From Streptomyces albus subsp. albus (GTDB lineage Bacteria; Actinomycetota; Actinomycetes; Streptomycetales; Streptomycetaceae): a DNA stretch of 64,000 nt. A program made the position numbers and the translations under genes. Location: positions 116,029 through 180,028 of the forward strand of contig NZ_JOID01000009.1 of assembly GCF_000719865.1 (NCBI RefSeq). Direction: 5' to 3'. Shown here piece after piece: positions 47,601 to 56,698 of the stretch (the first letter of the stretch is position 1; each line of letters starts with the position of its first letter). The notes beneath the pieces were generated by a model. It did no database searches. It saw only the letters and a list, made by a program, of their open reading frames with translations, and was not told the DNA's origin.

Positions 47601-49658
47601 TCACTCGCCGCCGAAGACCACCAGCAGATATTCCTTGCGGTCGTAGCTCCGCTCCGACATGAGCGTCTGGCCCATGTAGAGCCGGCCGCCCTCGTAGAGG
47701 AGGCGGACGTTCAGCGACGGCCGGTAGCTGGACTCGGTGTCGATGGAGTCCTTCGGGTTCTTCAGGTAGACCGTGCTCTTGAGCGTCTTCGGGTCGATGG
47801 CCATGACCTGGCCGCCCTGGTCGTAGGTCGGCTCCATGTAGGCGAGGAGCGTGCCGTTCTCCATCTGGAGCGGCGTCATGACGCGGCGTCCGCCGGCCTC
47901 CGCCTTGCCCCGCGCCTTGCCGGTGTCCAGGTCGAACGCGACGATCTCGTTGGTCCGCCCGTACTCCTCCTCCGCGCTCTCGTGCTCCTCCGTGCCCATG
48001 TAGAGGGAGTCCTCGTCAACGGCGATCATCTTGCAGTCCTCGACCTCGACGGCGCTGCAGCGGGCCGTGTACTTGCCGTTCTCCGTGGAGATGCGGCTGC
48101 GCATCTTGCCCTTGTCGTCGATCGCGATGATGTCGGACGTGCCGACGGCGCCGCCCGCGTCGACACCGATCACCAGGGGGTCGGTGGAGACGACGTGCAC
48201 ATAGTCGATGCCTTCGGGCACCTCGTACGAGAACTTCGGCTTGCCGGAGGACGGGTCGAGCTTCTGCACCTCGATCTTCGGGGCGTCGTAGCTGCCGCAC
48301 TTGCGCACGGCGACCAGCCCGGTGCCGCCGCCGTAGCCGACGTCCTTGCAGTCCGAGGTCTGGTCGGGCCGCCACAGCTCCTTGCCCGTGCCGAGCTTCC
48401 ATGCGGCGCCGCCGTAGAGACCGCCGGCCGCGACCACGTCCGGGCCGACCGTCACCTCGGAGAAGCGGACGTTCTCGTCGCCGAGGGAAACCTGCTTCTC
48501 CCACAGCTTCTTGCCGGTGTTGATGTCGAACGCGGCAACCCGGCTGCACGGCTGGACGCGGCCGTCGCTGCCGACCTTGCCGTCCTGGAAGAGAACCGCC
48601 GCCTTGCCGTCCTCGCTCGCGTGCTTGGAGCCCCAGCAGATCTGGCCGGCCAGCTCCAGAGTCCACTTCTCCTTGCCGTCGGACTTGTTGTAGCCGACCA
48701 CGGAGTTGAGCGAGCCCTTGGCGAAGACCTTGTCGGTCACCCAGAGGCCGTCGACCTTCGTGACGTCGGTGAGCTTGGGCTTGTCGACGGTGTAGAGCAG
48801 TTCGGCGTCGGTCTTCGCGGGCTTCCCGCCACCGTCGCTGCCGCCACTGCCGCTGCCGTCGTCTCCGCCGGTGCCACCCGAGGAGTTCCCGGCCTCGTCC
48901 TTCTTGCCGTCACCGTCGTCACCGCCGGCCGCGACGAAGATCCCGGCCCCGATGATCAGCAGCACGGCGACCGCCGCGGCGATGATGATGATCATGCGCT
49001 GCTTGCCGCCCTGGCCGCCGCCGGGCGGCATGCCCTGGGCGGGCATCGGGCCGGTGGGCGGGTACATCGCGTACTGCTGCTGGCCGTACGGCTGCTGGCC
49101 GGGCTGGCCGTACGGCTGGCCGTAGGGCTGCTGGCCCGGGTAGCCGTAGCCGGGCTGGGTCGGCGGCTGCTGACCCGGGTAGCCGTAGCCGGGCTGACCC
49201 GGGGGCTGCTGCGGGTAGCCGTAACCGGGCTGCGCTCCCGGGGGCTGCTGCGGGTAACCGTAACCGGGCTGCTGCCCGGGGGGCGGCGGGGCCGGCGCGC
49301 CGAAGCCTCCGGCGGGCGGCGGGCCGGCCGGGGCCGCGGGCGCCTGCGGGGGCTGCCCGGCGGGCCCGCCCGGCTGCGGCGCGCCGGTGTCGGAGGGCTC
49401 GGGCCGGGACGCGTCGGGCTCGGGCGGGCCGGGCTGGGACGGCGCCGCCTCGGGCGCGTCCCGCTTGGAGAGATCCGGCTTGGGTGCTTCCGGCTGGGAG
49501 GCGTCCGGAGCCGACGGAGCGGACTGCGGTGCCGGAGGCGCCGGGGGCGGGCCGAAGCCGCCGCCCTGGCCCTGGGCCTGCCCGTCGGAACCGGAGTGGG
49601 AGTCGCCCCCTGGCGAACCGGAGGGGGGCTGATTGGGCGGTTGAGGCGGCTGCGACAT
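47601..49658 (-). CDS. PQQ-propeller-like membrane protein with Pro/Gln/Tyr-rich N-terminus
   Basis: 685-aa protein. Residues 1-205 are disordered, with Pro/Ala-rich sequence and then repeats of the GYGYPQQPPG type (about 130-195). One transmembrane helix follows (RMIIIIAAAVAVLLIIGAGIFVAA, about 220-243), then a Ser/Gly-rich spacer and a beta-propeller of PQQ-like strands (DINTGKKLWEKQVSL, WKLGTGKELWRP, DLDTGKARGKAEAG, YMGQTLMSERSYD). The N-terminus is cytoplasmic and the propeller outside. Similar Streptomyces proteins are often fused to or next to Ser/Thr kinases; here the kinase region is absent. Role unknown. GAGGAAAACTG precedes the ATG. Confidence 0.85.
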   Translation of the reverse strand: MSQPPQPPNQPPSGSPGGDSHSGSDGQAQGQGGGFGPPPAPPAPQSAPSAPDASQPEAPKPDLSKRDAPEAAPSQPGPPEPDASRPEPSDTGAPQPGGPAGQPPQAPAAPAGPPPAGGFGAPAPPPPGQQPGYGYPQQPPGAQPGYGYPQQPPGQPGYGYPGQQPPTQPGYGYPGQQPYGQPYGQPGQQPYGQQQYAMYPPTGPMPAQGMPPGGGQGGKQRMIIIIAAAVAVLLIIGAGIFVAAGGDDGDGKKDEAGNSSGGTGGDDGSGSGGSDGGGKPAKTDAELLYTVDKPKLTDVTKVDGLWVTDKVFAKGSLNSVVGYNKSDGKEKWTLELAGQICWGSKHASEDGKAAVLFQDGKVGSDGRVQPCSRVAAFDINTGKKLWEKQVSLGDENVRFSEVTVGPDVVAAGGLYGGAAWKLGTGKELWRPDQTSDCKDVGYGGGTGLVAVRKCGSYDAPKIEVQKLDPSSGKPKFSYEVPEGIDYVHVVSTDPLVIGVDAGGAVGTSDIIAIDDKGKMRSRISTENGKYTARCSAVEVEDCKMIAVDEDSLYMGTEEHESAEEEYGRTNEIVAFDLDTGKARGKAEAGGRRVMTPLQMENGTLLAYMEPTYDQGGQVMAIDPKTLKSTVYLKNPKDSIDTESSYRPSLNVRLLYEGGRLYMGQTLMSERSYDRKEYLLVVFGGE

Positions 49659-49983
49659 CAGTTTTCCTCTTCACGCGGGCACATGGCCCGATATCGGTCT
49701 CCCCCGCGTCACCGGTGGGCGTGAAGCTCTCCGGAACGGAGCGAATCGGACACGAGGCCCGCCTGCCAAGGGCAGGACGAGCAAGGCTCTTTGTATCACC
49801 CGGCTCGAACGGCGCAGCCGCCGCTCGATGAGCTATCGAACAGCTGAGACCGGCCCGTGACGCGCTCGTTGCCGGGCCGCCATCGCACGCCGGGCCGCCG
49901 CCGCCGCGCCTTCCGGCCGGCTTCGGAACCGCCTCCGGTTGCCCGCCGGACCGCCTCCGCGGCGCCGCCCCGGCGGGGTCCGC
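49659..49983. other. Intergenic region with a tRNA-like remnant
   Basis: 325 bp without a convincing gene. A small hairpin CCTGCC-AAG-GGCAGG lies around 49763-49777. Minus-strand sequence at 49785-49835 has features resembling a decayed tRNA (TAGCTC near the start and GTTCGAGCC near the end) but no complete cloverleaf. Confidence 0.35.
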
Positions 49984-51807
49984 TCAGACCTCGTCGGCGA
50001 GTTCCAGCCAGCGGGTCTCCAACTCCTCGCGTTCCGCGATGAGTTCGCGGAGTTCCGCGTCGAGCTTCGCGACTTTCTCGAAATCCGTGGCGTTCTCCGC
50101 GATCTGGGCGTGCAGCCCGGACTCCTGCTCGCCGATGCGGTCCAGCCGCCGTTCGATGCGCTGGAGGTCCTTCTTCGCGGCGCGGGCGTCCTTGGCCCCG
50201 GACCCGCCCGGCGCCTTCTGCCGGGCGGCCGCGGGAGCCGCGGCGGCCGGGCCGGGCGCCCGGTCCTGTTCGAGGACCCGCTGCCGGCGTTCCAGGTATT
50301 CGTCGATGCCGCGCGGCAGCATCCGCAGCCTGGCGTCGCCGAGCAGGGCCATGACGCGGTCCGTGGTGCGCTCCAGGAAGTACCGGTCGTGGCTGATGAC
50401 CACCAGGGAACCGGGCCAGCCGTCGAGCAGGTCCTCCAGTTGGGTCAGCGTCTCGATGTCGAGGTCGTTGGTCGGCTCGTCGAGGAAGAGGACGTTGGGC
50501 TCGTCCATGAGCAGCCGCAGGATCTGCAGCCGGCGGCGCTCACCGCCGGAGAGGTCGCCCACGGGCGTCCACTGCTTCTCCTTGGTGAAGCCGAACTTCT
50601 CGCAGAGCTGCGAGGCGGTCATCTCGCGCCCCTTGCCGAGGTCCACCCGCTGCCGGACCCGCTCGACGGCCTCCAGCACCCGCCAGTCGCGGTCGAGTTC
50701 GGCGACCTCCTGGGAGAGATGGGCGAGTTTCACCGTCCGGCCGGCCTTGATCTTCCCGGCCGCGGGCTGCCGCTCACCGCCGCTGTACGCGGCCTCCGCC
50801 AGCGCACGCAGCAGCGAGGTCTTGCCGGCGCCGTTCACCCCGACCAGGCCGATCCGGTCGCCAGGGCCCAGTTGCCAGGTGAGGTGCTTCAGCAGCTCCT
50901 TCTCCCCGGCCCGTACCGTCACGTCCTCCAGCTCGAACACCGTCTTGCCGAGGCGGGAGTTGGCGAACTTCATCAGCTCAGCGCTGTCCCGCGGCGGCGG
51001 TACGTCCGCGATCAGCGCGTTGGCCGCCTCGATCCGGAACCGCGGCTTGCTGGTGCGGGCCGGGGCGCCGCGGCGCAGCCACGCCAGCTCCTTGCGCATC
51101 AGGTTCTGCCGCTTGGTCTCCTCGGTGGCGGCGATCCGCTCCCGCTCGGCCCGGGCGAAGACGTAGTCGGAGTAGCCGCCCTCGTATTCGTGGACGGCGC
51201 CGCGCTGGACGTCCCACATGCGGGTGGCGACCTGGTCGAGGAACCAGCGGTCGTGGGTGACGACGACCAGGGCGGAGCGGCGGGCCCGGAGATGACCGGC
51301 GAGCCAGGAGATCCCCTCGACGTCGAGGTGGTTCGTCGGCTCGTCGAGAACGATCAGGTCCTGCTCGGCGATGAGGAGCTTGGCGAGGGCGATCCGGCGG
51401 CGCTCACCACCGGAGAGCGGGCCGATGACCGTGTCCGGGCCCTGCGGGAAGCCCGGCATGTCCAGACCGCCGAAGAGGCCGGTGATGATGTCGCGGATCC
51501 GCGCGTTGCCCGCCCATTCGTGGTCGGCGAGATCGCCGATGACCTCCTGGCGGACGGTGGCCGCCGGGTCGAGCGAGTCGTGCTGCGTCAGCACGCCGAG
51601 GCGGAGACCGCCCGCGTGGGTGACCCGGCCGTCGTCGGGGGTCTCCAGCCTGGCGAGGATCCGGATGAGGGTGGTCTTGCCGTCACCGTTGCGGCCGACG
51701 ACGCCGATCCGGTCGCCCTCGCTGACGCCGAGGGAGACGCCGTCGAGGAGCGCACGGGTGCCGTACACCTTTCCGACGGCTTCCAGATTGACGAGGTTCG
51801 TGGCCAT
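49984..51807 (-). CDS. ABC-F family ATPase with C-terminal coiled coil
   Basis: Soluble twin-ATPase, 607 aa, of the ABC-F group (Uup/Ettr-like) acting on the ribosome, not a transporter; no membrane domain. First domain Walker A GRNGDGKTT, LSGGERRRIALAKLL, VLDEPTNHLD; linker (P-site tRNA interaction) about residues 235-300; second domain GVNGAGKTS, LSGGERRRLQIL, FLDEPTNDLD. The last 70 residues form a coiled coil (RAAKKDLQRIERRLDRIGEQ to AELRELIAEREELETRWLE), typical of Uup. ATG with AGGAG upstream. Whether it confers antibiotic protection cannot be told. Confidence 0.92.
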   Translation of the reverse strand: MATNLVNLEAVGKVYGTRALLDGVSLGVSEGDRIGVVGRNGDGKTTLIRILARLETPDDGRVTHAGGLRLGVLTQHDSLDPAATVRQEVIGDLADHEWAGNARIRDIITGLFGGLDMPGFPQGPDTVIGPLSGGERRRIALAKLLIAEQDLIVLDEPTNHLDVEGISWLAGHLRARRSALVVVTHDRWFLDQVATRMWDVQRGAVHEYEGGYSDYVFARAERERIAATEETKRQNLMRKELAWLRRGAPARTSKPRFRIEAANALIADVPPPRDSAELMKFANSRLGKTVFELEDVTVRAGEKELLKHLTWQLGPGDRIGLVGVNGAGKTSLLRALAEAAYSGGERQPAAGKIKAGRTVKLAHLSQEVAELDRDWRVLEAVERVRQRVDLGKGREMTASQLCEKFGFTKEKQWTPVGDLSGGERRRLQILRLLMDEPNVLFLDEPTNDLDIETLTQLEDLLDGWPGSLVVISHDRYFLERTTDRVMALLGDARLRMLPRGIDEYLERRQRVLEQDRAPGPAAAAPAAARQKAPGGSGAKDARAAKKDLQRIERRLDRIGEQESGLHAQIAENATDFEKVAKLDAELRELIAEREELETRWLELADEV

Positions 51808-52044
51808 TCCGCTCCTGTTTCCACGCCGCGCGGGGCGGCGTCCGTGTGGTGCCTCCCAGGGTAGTCGCCGCGGGCACACCGGCCGGACGGGCTGTGGACA
51901 ACCGCGGACGCGGAGCGGCGGCGGGTCTCGTGCGGGCGGGGCCCGCGCACCGGGAGGGCTCCCTCACGCGGGCGGTCCCCTGTGCGCGGGCGGGCCCTCT
52001 CCCGCGGGTTCCCACGGGCTGCCCGGCCGGGGCACGGCCGCGGG

Positions 52045-53277
52045 TCACACGGCCGGGGGCACCGCTGCCGTACCCGGTGCCGCGGGGGTGGGTGCGGCAC
52101 CGGACGCGGGCGCGGGTGTGAGAAGGGTCGCCCCCGCGGCCGGGGACGCGGCGACCCGGGCGGTGCGGCAGGTGCCCGAGTCGCGCAGGGCCGCCGCCAG
52201 GGCCTCCGCCTCGCCCGCCGACCCGGCGAGGAACGCGGTGGTCGGTCCGGAGCCGGAGACGATGCCGGCCAGCGCCCCCGCCCGGGCCCCCGCCGCGAGC
52301 GTGTCCGCGAGGGAGGGCCGCAGCGAGAGCGCCGCGGCCTGGAGATCGTTACTGGTCCCGCCGGCCATGAGGGCGTCCGCCAGCGCCGCGGCGTCTCCGG
52401 CGGCCAGGGCGTCGAGGAGCGGGCGGGACGGTTCCGGGTCGGGGACGTCCGTCACGGACGCGCCGGTACCGGAGACCTCGCGCAACCGGTCGCACTCGCG
52501 GTACACCGCGGGGGTGGAGAGCCCGCCGTCCGCGACGGCGAAGACCCAGTGGAAGGCGCCGCCCACACCGAGCGGGGTCAGCAGTTCCCCCCGGCCCCGG
52601 CCCAGCGCCGCGCCGCCGACCAGGCTGAACGGCACGTCGCTGCCCAACTCGGCGCAGATGTCGAGCAGTTCCTCGCGGCTCGCCCGGGTGCCCCACAGCG
52701 CGTCGCAGGCGAGCAGGGCCCCGGCGGCGTCGGCGCTGCCGCCCGCCATGCCGCCCGCGACGGGGATGTCCTTGGCGATGTGGAGCCGCACCCGCGGCTC
52801 AATCCCGTGGTGGGCGGCGAGGAGTTCCGCCGCGCGGGCCGCGAGGTTGGTGCGGTCCAGCGGCACCTGGCCGGCGTCCGGGCCGGTGACGGTGATGGCC
52901 GGCGCATCGGCCGGGGCGGCCGTGATCTCGTCGTGGAGGCCGACGGCCAGGAAGACGTTGGCGAGGTCGTGGAAGCCGTCCGGGCGGAGCCCGCCGACGG
53001 CCAGCTGCACGTTGACCTTCGCCGGTACGCGGACGGTGACGGACGCGCCCGCCGCCGGCTCCGCGACGACCGCACGGGGACGGACCCCCCGCCCCGCAGC
53101 GCTGCCCGGGCGGGCGCCCGGTGCGCTCTCGGGGGCGCCGGCCCGGCCACCGGCCCGGTCGCTGTTCGAGCCGCCGTCCGCGACGCTCGCGCTGCTGGGG
53201 CTGCTCGCGCTGCTGGGGCTGCTGGGGCTGTACGGGCCGCTCGGGCCGTGCGGCCCTTGCGCGCTGATTCCGGTCAC
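52045..53277 (-). CDS. ispE: 4-(cytidine 5'-diphospho)-2-C-methyl-D-erythritol kinase with N-terminal extension
   Basis: MEP-pathway kinase for isoprenoid synthesis. GHMP kinase motifs are PAKVNVQLAVGGLRPDGFHDL, the ATP-binding PVAGGMAGGSADAAG and the C-terminal SGSGPTTAFLAG. The conserved core begins at SVTVRVPAK, residue 79 of the GTG-start protein. There is no in-frame ATG, GTG or TTG between that GTG and the core, so a Ser/Pro/Gly-rich extension of at least 78 residues must be translated. The GTG at 53277 has GGAG 8 bp upstream; a GTG at 53325 overlapping the rsmA stop (GTGA) is the alternative and lengthens the leader by 16 residues. Follows rsmA in the conserved rpf-rsmA-ispE order. Confidence 0.88.
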   Translation of the reverse strand: MTGISAQGPHGPSGPYSPSSPSSASSPSSASVADGGSNSDRAGGRAGAPESAPGARPGSAAGRGVRPRAVVAEPAAGASVTVRVPAKVNVQLAVGGLRPDGFHDLANVFLAVGLHDEITAAPADAPAITVTGPDAGQVPLDRTNLAARAAELLAAHHGIEPRVRLHIAKDIPVAGGMAGGSADAAGALLACDALWGTRASREELLDICAELGSDVPFSLVGGAALGRGRGELLTPLGVGGAFHWVFAVADGGLSTPAVYRECDRLREVSGTGASVTDVPDPEPSRPLLDALAAGDAAALADALMAGGTSNDLQAAALSLRPSLADTLAAGARAGALAGIVSGSGPTTAFLAGSAGEAEALAAALRDSGTCRTARVAASPAAGATLLTPAPASGAAPTPAAPGTAAVPPAV

Positions 53278-53321
53278 TGGGTGTGCTCCGTGTCGTTCTT
53301 CCGGTCCGCTGCCGCCGCCGC

Positions 53322-54314
53322 TCACCGCTGCTGACGGCGCCTGGTCTCGTGCCTGCCGGCCCGCCCGCCGGCCGTACGGGCCGCGGTGCCGGCACCGGCA
53401 CCCGCGCCGCCGCCGTCCCCGGGAACGTGGCCGGGCGGGTGGCCGGGCTTGTGCTCCGCGATCGCCGCGAACTCCTCCACCGTCAGGGACTCCCCGCGCG
53501 CCTGCGGCGACACCCCTGCCGCCACCAGCGCTTCCTCCGCCGCGGCGGCGGACCCGGCCCAGCCCGCGAGCGCCGCGCGGAGCGTCTTGCGCCGCTGGGC
53601 GAAGGCGGCGTCCACGACCGCGAACACGTCCTCCCGGGCGGCCGCCGTCCGCAGCGGCTCAGCACGGCGGACCAGCGAGACCAGCCCGGAGTCGACGTTC
53701 GGCGCCGGCCAGAAGACGTTGCGCCCGATGGATCCGGCGCGCTTCACCGTCGCGTACCAGGCCGCCTTCACCGACGGCACGCCGTAGACCTTGGAGCCCG
53801 GCGCCGCGGCGAGCCGGTCGGCGACCTCCGCCTGCACCATGACGAGCGTGCGTTCGATGCTGGGGAAGCGCTCCAGCATGTGCAGCAGGACGGGCACCGC
53901 GACGTTGTACGGAAGGTTGGCCACCAGGGCCGTCGGCGGCGGGCCGGGAAGCTCGGTGACGCGCATCGCGTCCGAGTGCACCAGCGCGAAACGGCCGGCG
54001 CGCTCCGGCAGGCGCGCGCCGACGGTGGCCGGGAGCGCGGCCGCCAGCACATCGTCGATCTCGACCGCCACCACGCGGTCGGCGGCCTCCAGCAGCGCCA
54101 GGGTCAGCGACCCCAGCCCCGGGCCGATCTCCACGACCGTGTCGTCGGGCCGCACTTCGGCGGTCCGGACGATACGGCGCACCGTGTTGGCGTCGATGAC
54201 GAAGTTCTGGCCGCGCTGCTTGGTGGGGCGCACGCCCAGGGCCGCGGCCAGTTCGCGGACGTCGGCGGGGCCCAGGAGAGGGCCGGGCCCGTCGGTGTCG
54301 GTGCTCGTGCTCAC
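53322..54314 (-). CDS. rsmA: 16S rRNA dimethyladenosine transferase
   Basis: Dimethylates A1518 and A1519 of 16S rRNA during small-subunit maturation (KsgA). 330 aa. [24 protein letters not shown] motif [17 protein letters not shown], catalytic [16 protein letters not shown] and [14 protein letters not shown] are intact; the C-terminus continues as a Gly/Ala/Arg-rich tail of about 50 residues beyond the family end. GTG start at the conserved beginning. Between the Rpf-like gene and ispE on the same strand. Confidence 0.95.
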   Translation of the reverse strand: MSTSTDTDGPGPLLGPADVRELAAALGVRPTKQRGQNFVIDANTVRRIVRTAEVRPDDTVVEIGPGLGSLTLALLEAADRVVAVEIDDVLAAALPATVGARLPERAGRFALVHSDAMRVTELPGPPPTALVANLPYNVAVPVLLHMLERFPSIERTLVMVQAEVADRLAAAPGSKVYGVPSVKAAWYATVKRAGSIGRNVFWPAPNVDSGLVSLVRRAEPLRTAAAREDVFAVVDAAFAQRRKTLRAALAGWAGSAAAAEEALVAAGVSPQARGESLTVEEFAAIAEHKPGHPPGHVPGDGGGAGAGAGTAARTAGGRAGRHETRRRQQR

Positions 54315-54323
54315 CCGTGAAGC

Positions 54324-55343
54324 TTACGGCCGCGGCGGGGACGGCCCGCCGCCCACCCGTTCGGGCGCCCGGAACCCGGCGGCCCCGGCGGGCACCGGCC
54401 CCGCGGTCCCCCGCGGGAACCGGCCGAGGATGTCCGGGGAGGTCCGCCGGCTCGCGGGATACGGGGCCGGTCCCCCGGGGTTCCGTTGCTCCCCGCGGGC
54501 CCGCAGGACCCTGAGGACCGCGCGGTCGCGGGGAAAGCTGTCCGGCGGCGGCACAGTGGTGTCCCGGCCGCGCAGCACGGCCCCGGCCTCCTCCACGGCG
54601 TCCCGGACCGTGCCCGCGTTGGTGCGCAGGGTGCGTTCGTGGCCGTCGGCGGTCACCCTGACGGTCCGCGCGGTCCGCACTTCGAGGACGAGCCCGGAGC
54701 GCGGGATGCCGGCCCAGTGCGGCACCGAGAGATGGGCGCCCTCCGCGGGCACCCGGAGCTCGCGCAGCGCGCCCAGGACCGTGTCGGCGGTGGTCCAGCG
54801 CGGGCGGCGCTCGGTGTCCACGGTGAGGTCCAGCGGCTTGCCGCGGCGGACGGCGATCCGGTCGCCGTCCGCGAGGACGCGCCCGGGCACCGGGTCGACG
54901 GCGTCGTGCGGGCCGAGGCGCACACCCTCCTCGTCGAGGAGCTCGCCGATGTCGGCGGCGAAGGTGTGCAGTGTGCGCTGCCGGCCGTCGACGCTCAGCC
55001 GGACCGCCTTGTCGTGGGCGAGGAACGCCCAGGTGCCGCCGGCCGGCGCGACCACGACCAGCGCCTGCGGGACCAGCCTGCGCAGCCGCTCCAGGCGCGC
55101 CGGCCGGTGCCCGCGCCGCGCCGCCCGCCGCCTCCCGCCCGGGGCGGAGCCCTCACGGGGGAGACCGGGAACGGTGACCGCGCCTGGGTCGGTACGGGGC
55201 GGGGGCGGCGGGGAAGGCCGGGCCCCCGCCCCGTCGCCCGCCCCCGCCCCGGCCCCGGCCCCGGGCGCGGATTCCCCGCTGCCGTCGACCGGTCCGCGGC
55301 CGGAGGGGTGATCGCCCCGGGGGCTCCCCTGATGTGTGCTCAC
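54324..55343 (-). CDS. Truncated resuscitation-promoting-factor-like protein (no lytic domain)
   Basis: 339-aa exported or membrane-anchored protein. A low-complexity basic N-terminus leads to one hydrophobic helix (about residues 91-108), then three ubiquitin-like DUF348 repeats (VRLSVDGRQRTLHTFAADIGELLDEEGV, LTVDTERRPRWTTADTVLGALREL, VRVTADGHERTLRTNAGTVRDAVEEAG). Full-length RpfB/RpfC-type proteins continue with a G5 domain and a lysozyme-like Rpf domain. Here only weak traces of the first part of G5 remain (PYPASRRTSP, FPRGTAGPV) and the frame stops 10 bp before rsmA; there is no Rpf domain in any frame of the remaining space. Start GTG with GGAG 5 bp upstream; a GTG 51 bp further up is an alternative. 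Confidence 0.75.
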   Translation of the reverse strand: MSTHQGSPRGDHPSGRGPVDGSGESAPGAGAGAGAGDGAGARPSPPPPPRTDPGAVTVPGLPREGSAPGGRRRAARRGHRPARLERLRRLVPQALVVVAPAGGTWAFLAHDKAVRLSVDGRQRTLHTFAADIGELLDEEGVRLGPHDAVDPVPGRVLADGDRIAVRRGKPLDLTVDTERRPRWTTADTVLGALRELRVPAEGAHLSVPHWAGIPRSGLVLEVRTARTVRVTADGHERTLRTNAGTVRDAVEEAGAVLRGRDTTVPPPDSFPRDRAVLRVLRARGEQRNPGGPAPYPASRRTSPDILGRFPRGTAGPVPAGAAGFRAPERVGGGPSPPRP

Positions 55344-55471
55344 AACGCTCCATGTCCGGCGGTCGGAGGCGGACTGTAGCGGAGCGGCGGTCACTCTCCA
55401 AAGTGGTACGACTACTTAACGTGCGGATCGTATGCCCGCGCGTCACCCCGGTCTCCGGCCGGTCGGCGTGC

Positions 55472-55590
55472 CCTCCGGCCGGACCCTCCTGCCTCCGGCC
55501 GGACCCTCCTGCCTCCGGCCGGGCACCCGCGCCTCCAGCCGGTCCTCAGCCCGGCTCGGCCCAGCCCGGCTCGGCCCAGCCCGGGATCCA
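55472..55590. repeat. Two GC-rich tandem repeats
   Basis: A 20-bp unit CCTCCGGCCGGACCCTCCTG in about 2.5 copies (from about 55472) is followed by a 15-bp unit CAGCCCGGCTCGGCC in two perfect copies (55547-55561 and 55562-55576) and a partial third. Between the Rpf-like and tatD genes. No coding or known regulatory role. Confidence 0.75.
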
Positions 55591-55640
55591 GCCCAGCCCG
55601 GCTCAGCCCCGCTCCCCTCGGCTCCGGCCGCGCGTCCGGC

Positions 55641-56636
55641 TCAGTAGCCGAAGGCGCGCGCCGTATTGGCCGCGACCGCCTCCGCCAGTTCGTCCTCCGT
55701 GACGCCCTTGACCTCGGCCATGGCCCGCAACGTCAGCGGAATGAGGTACGGGGCGTTGGGCCGTCCGCGATAGGGCGCCGGGGTCAGGAAGGGCGCGTCG
55801 GTCTCGACGAGCAGCAATTCGAGGGGCGCGACGGCGAGGGCGTCGCGCAGCGGCTGCGCGTTCTTGAACGTGACGTTGCCCGCGAACGACATCAGGTAGC
55901 CCTTGCCGGCACAGACCTCGGCCATCTCCGCGTCCCCGGAGAAGCAGTGGAAGACGACCGTGCCGGGGGCGCCCTCCTCTTCGAGCACCCGCAGCACGTC
56001 CGCGTGCGCCTCCCGGTCGTGGATGACGAGCGCCTTGCCGTGCCGCTTGGCGATCTCGATGTGCCGGCGGAACGACCGCTCCTGCGCCGCCATCCCCTCC
56101 GGCCCCGTACGGAAGTAGTCCAGGCCGGTCTCGCCGACGCCCCGCACCTGCGGCAGCCCCGCGAGCGCATCGATCTCCGCGAGGGCGGCGTCGAGCGCCG
56201 CCTCACCGCCGGGTTCGCGGGCACCCTGCCGGGACCAGCCGTCGGGGTCGCCCAGGACGATGCGCGGCGCCTCGTTGGGGTGCAGGGCCACGGTCGCCCA
56301 GACGTTCTCGTGCGCGGCCGCCGTTTCCGCCGCCCAGCGGGAGCCGGCGATGTCGCAGCCGACCTGCACCACGGTGGTGACACCCACCGCCGCCGCCTTG
56401 TCCAGCGCCTCCCCGACCGTGCCGGACTGCATGTCCAGATGGGTGTGCGAGTCGGCGACCGGCACACGCAGCGGCTCCGGCAGCGGCGGCGGCGCGTTCT
56501 TGTCGGCCTTCCCGCCGCCACCGCCCGCGCTGCCGGCCTTCCCGCCGCCGCCCCCGGCGCTTCGGACCCCGCCGTCGCCGCCGCCCTTCCGGCTTCCGCC
56601 GTCCGCCGTTCCGCCAGGTGATGTCGCTGCCGCCAT
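55641..56636 (-). CDS. tatD: TatD-family metal-dependent DNase
   Basis: 331-aa TIM-barrel metallo-hydrolase, 3'-5' exonuclease-type activity in quality control of DNA. After a Gly-rich disordered leader of about 50 residues comes VADSHTHLDMQSG (metal His pair), then ALHPNEAP, RGVGETGLDYFRTGPEG, ALVIHDREAH, FHCFSGDAEMA and LLVETDAPFLTPAPYRGRPN, which contain all expected metal ligands. Next in the rsmI-tatD-rpf order on the minus strand. Confidence 0.93.
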   Translation of the reverse strand: MAAATSPGGTADGGSRKGGGDGGVRSAGGGGGKAGSAGGGGGKADKNAPPPLPEPLRVPVADSHTHLDMQSGTVGEALDKAAAVGVTTVVQVGCDIAGSRWAAETAAAHENVWATVALHPNEAPRIVLGDPDGWSRQGAREPGGEAALDAALAEIDALAGLPQVRGVGETGLDYFRTGPEGMAAQERSFRRHIEIAKRHGKALVIHDREAHADVLRVLEEEGAPGTVVFHCFSGDAEMAEVCAGKGYLMSFAGNVTFKNAQPLRDALAVAPLELLLVETDAPFLTPAPYRGRPNAPYLIPLTLRAMAEVKGVTEDELAEAVAANTARAFGY

Positions 56637-56698
56637 ACCGGCGAGTTTACGGGCCGCGCCGGCGGGGCCGCGGCGCCCGGCCGGGGCCGACTCCCCGC

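Noticed and set aside
46689..49724. Plus-strand open frame of about 1000 codons
   Set aside because: Opposite the PQQ-propeller and LuxR genes, both of which have clear motifs; the plus-strand frame has none.
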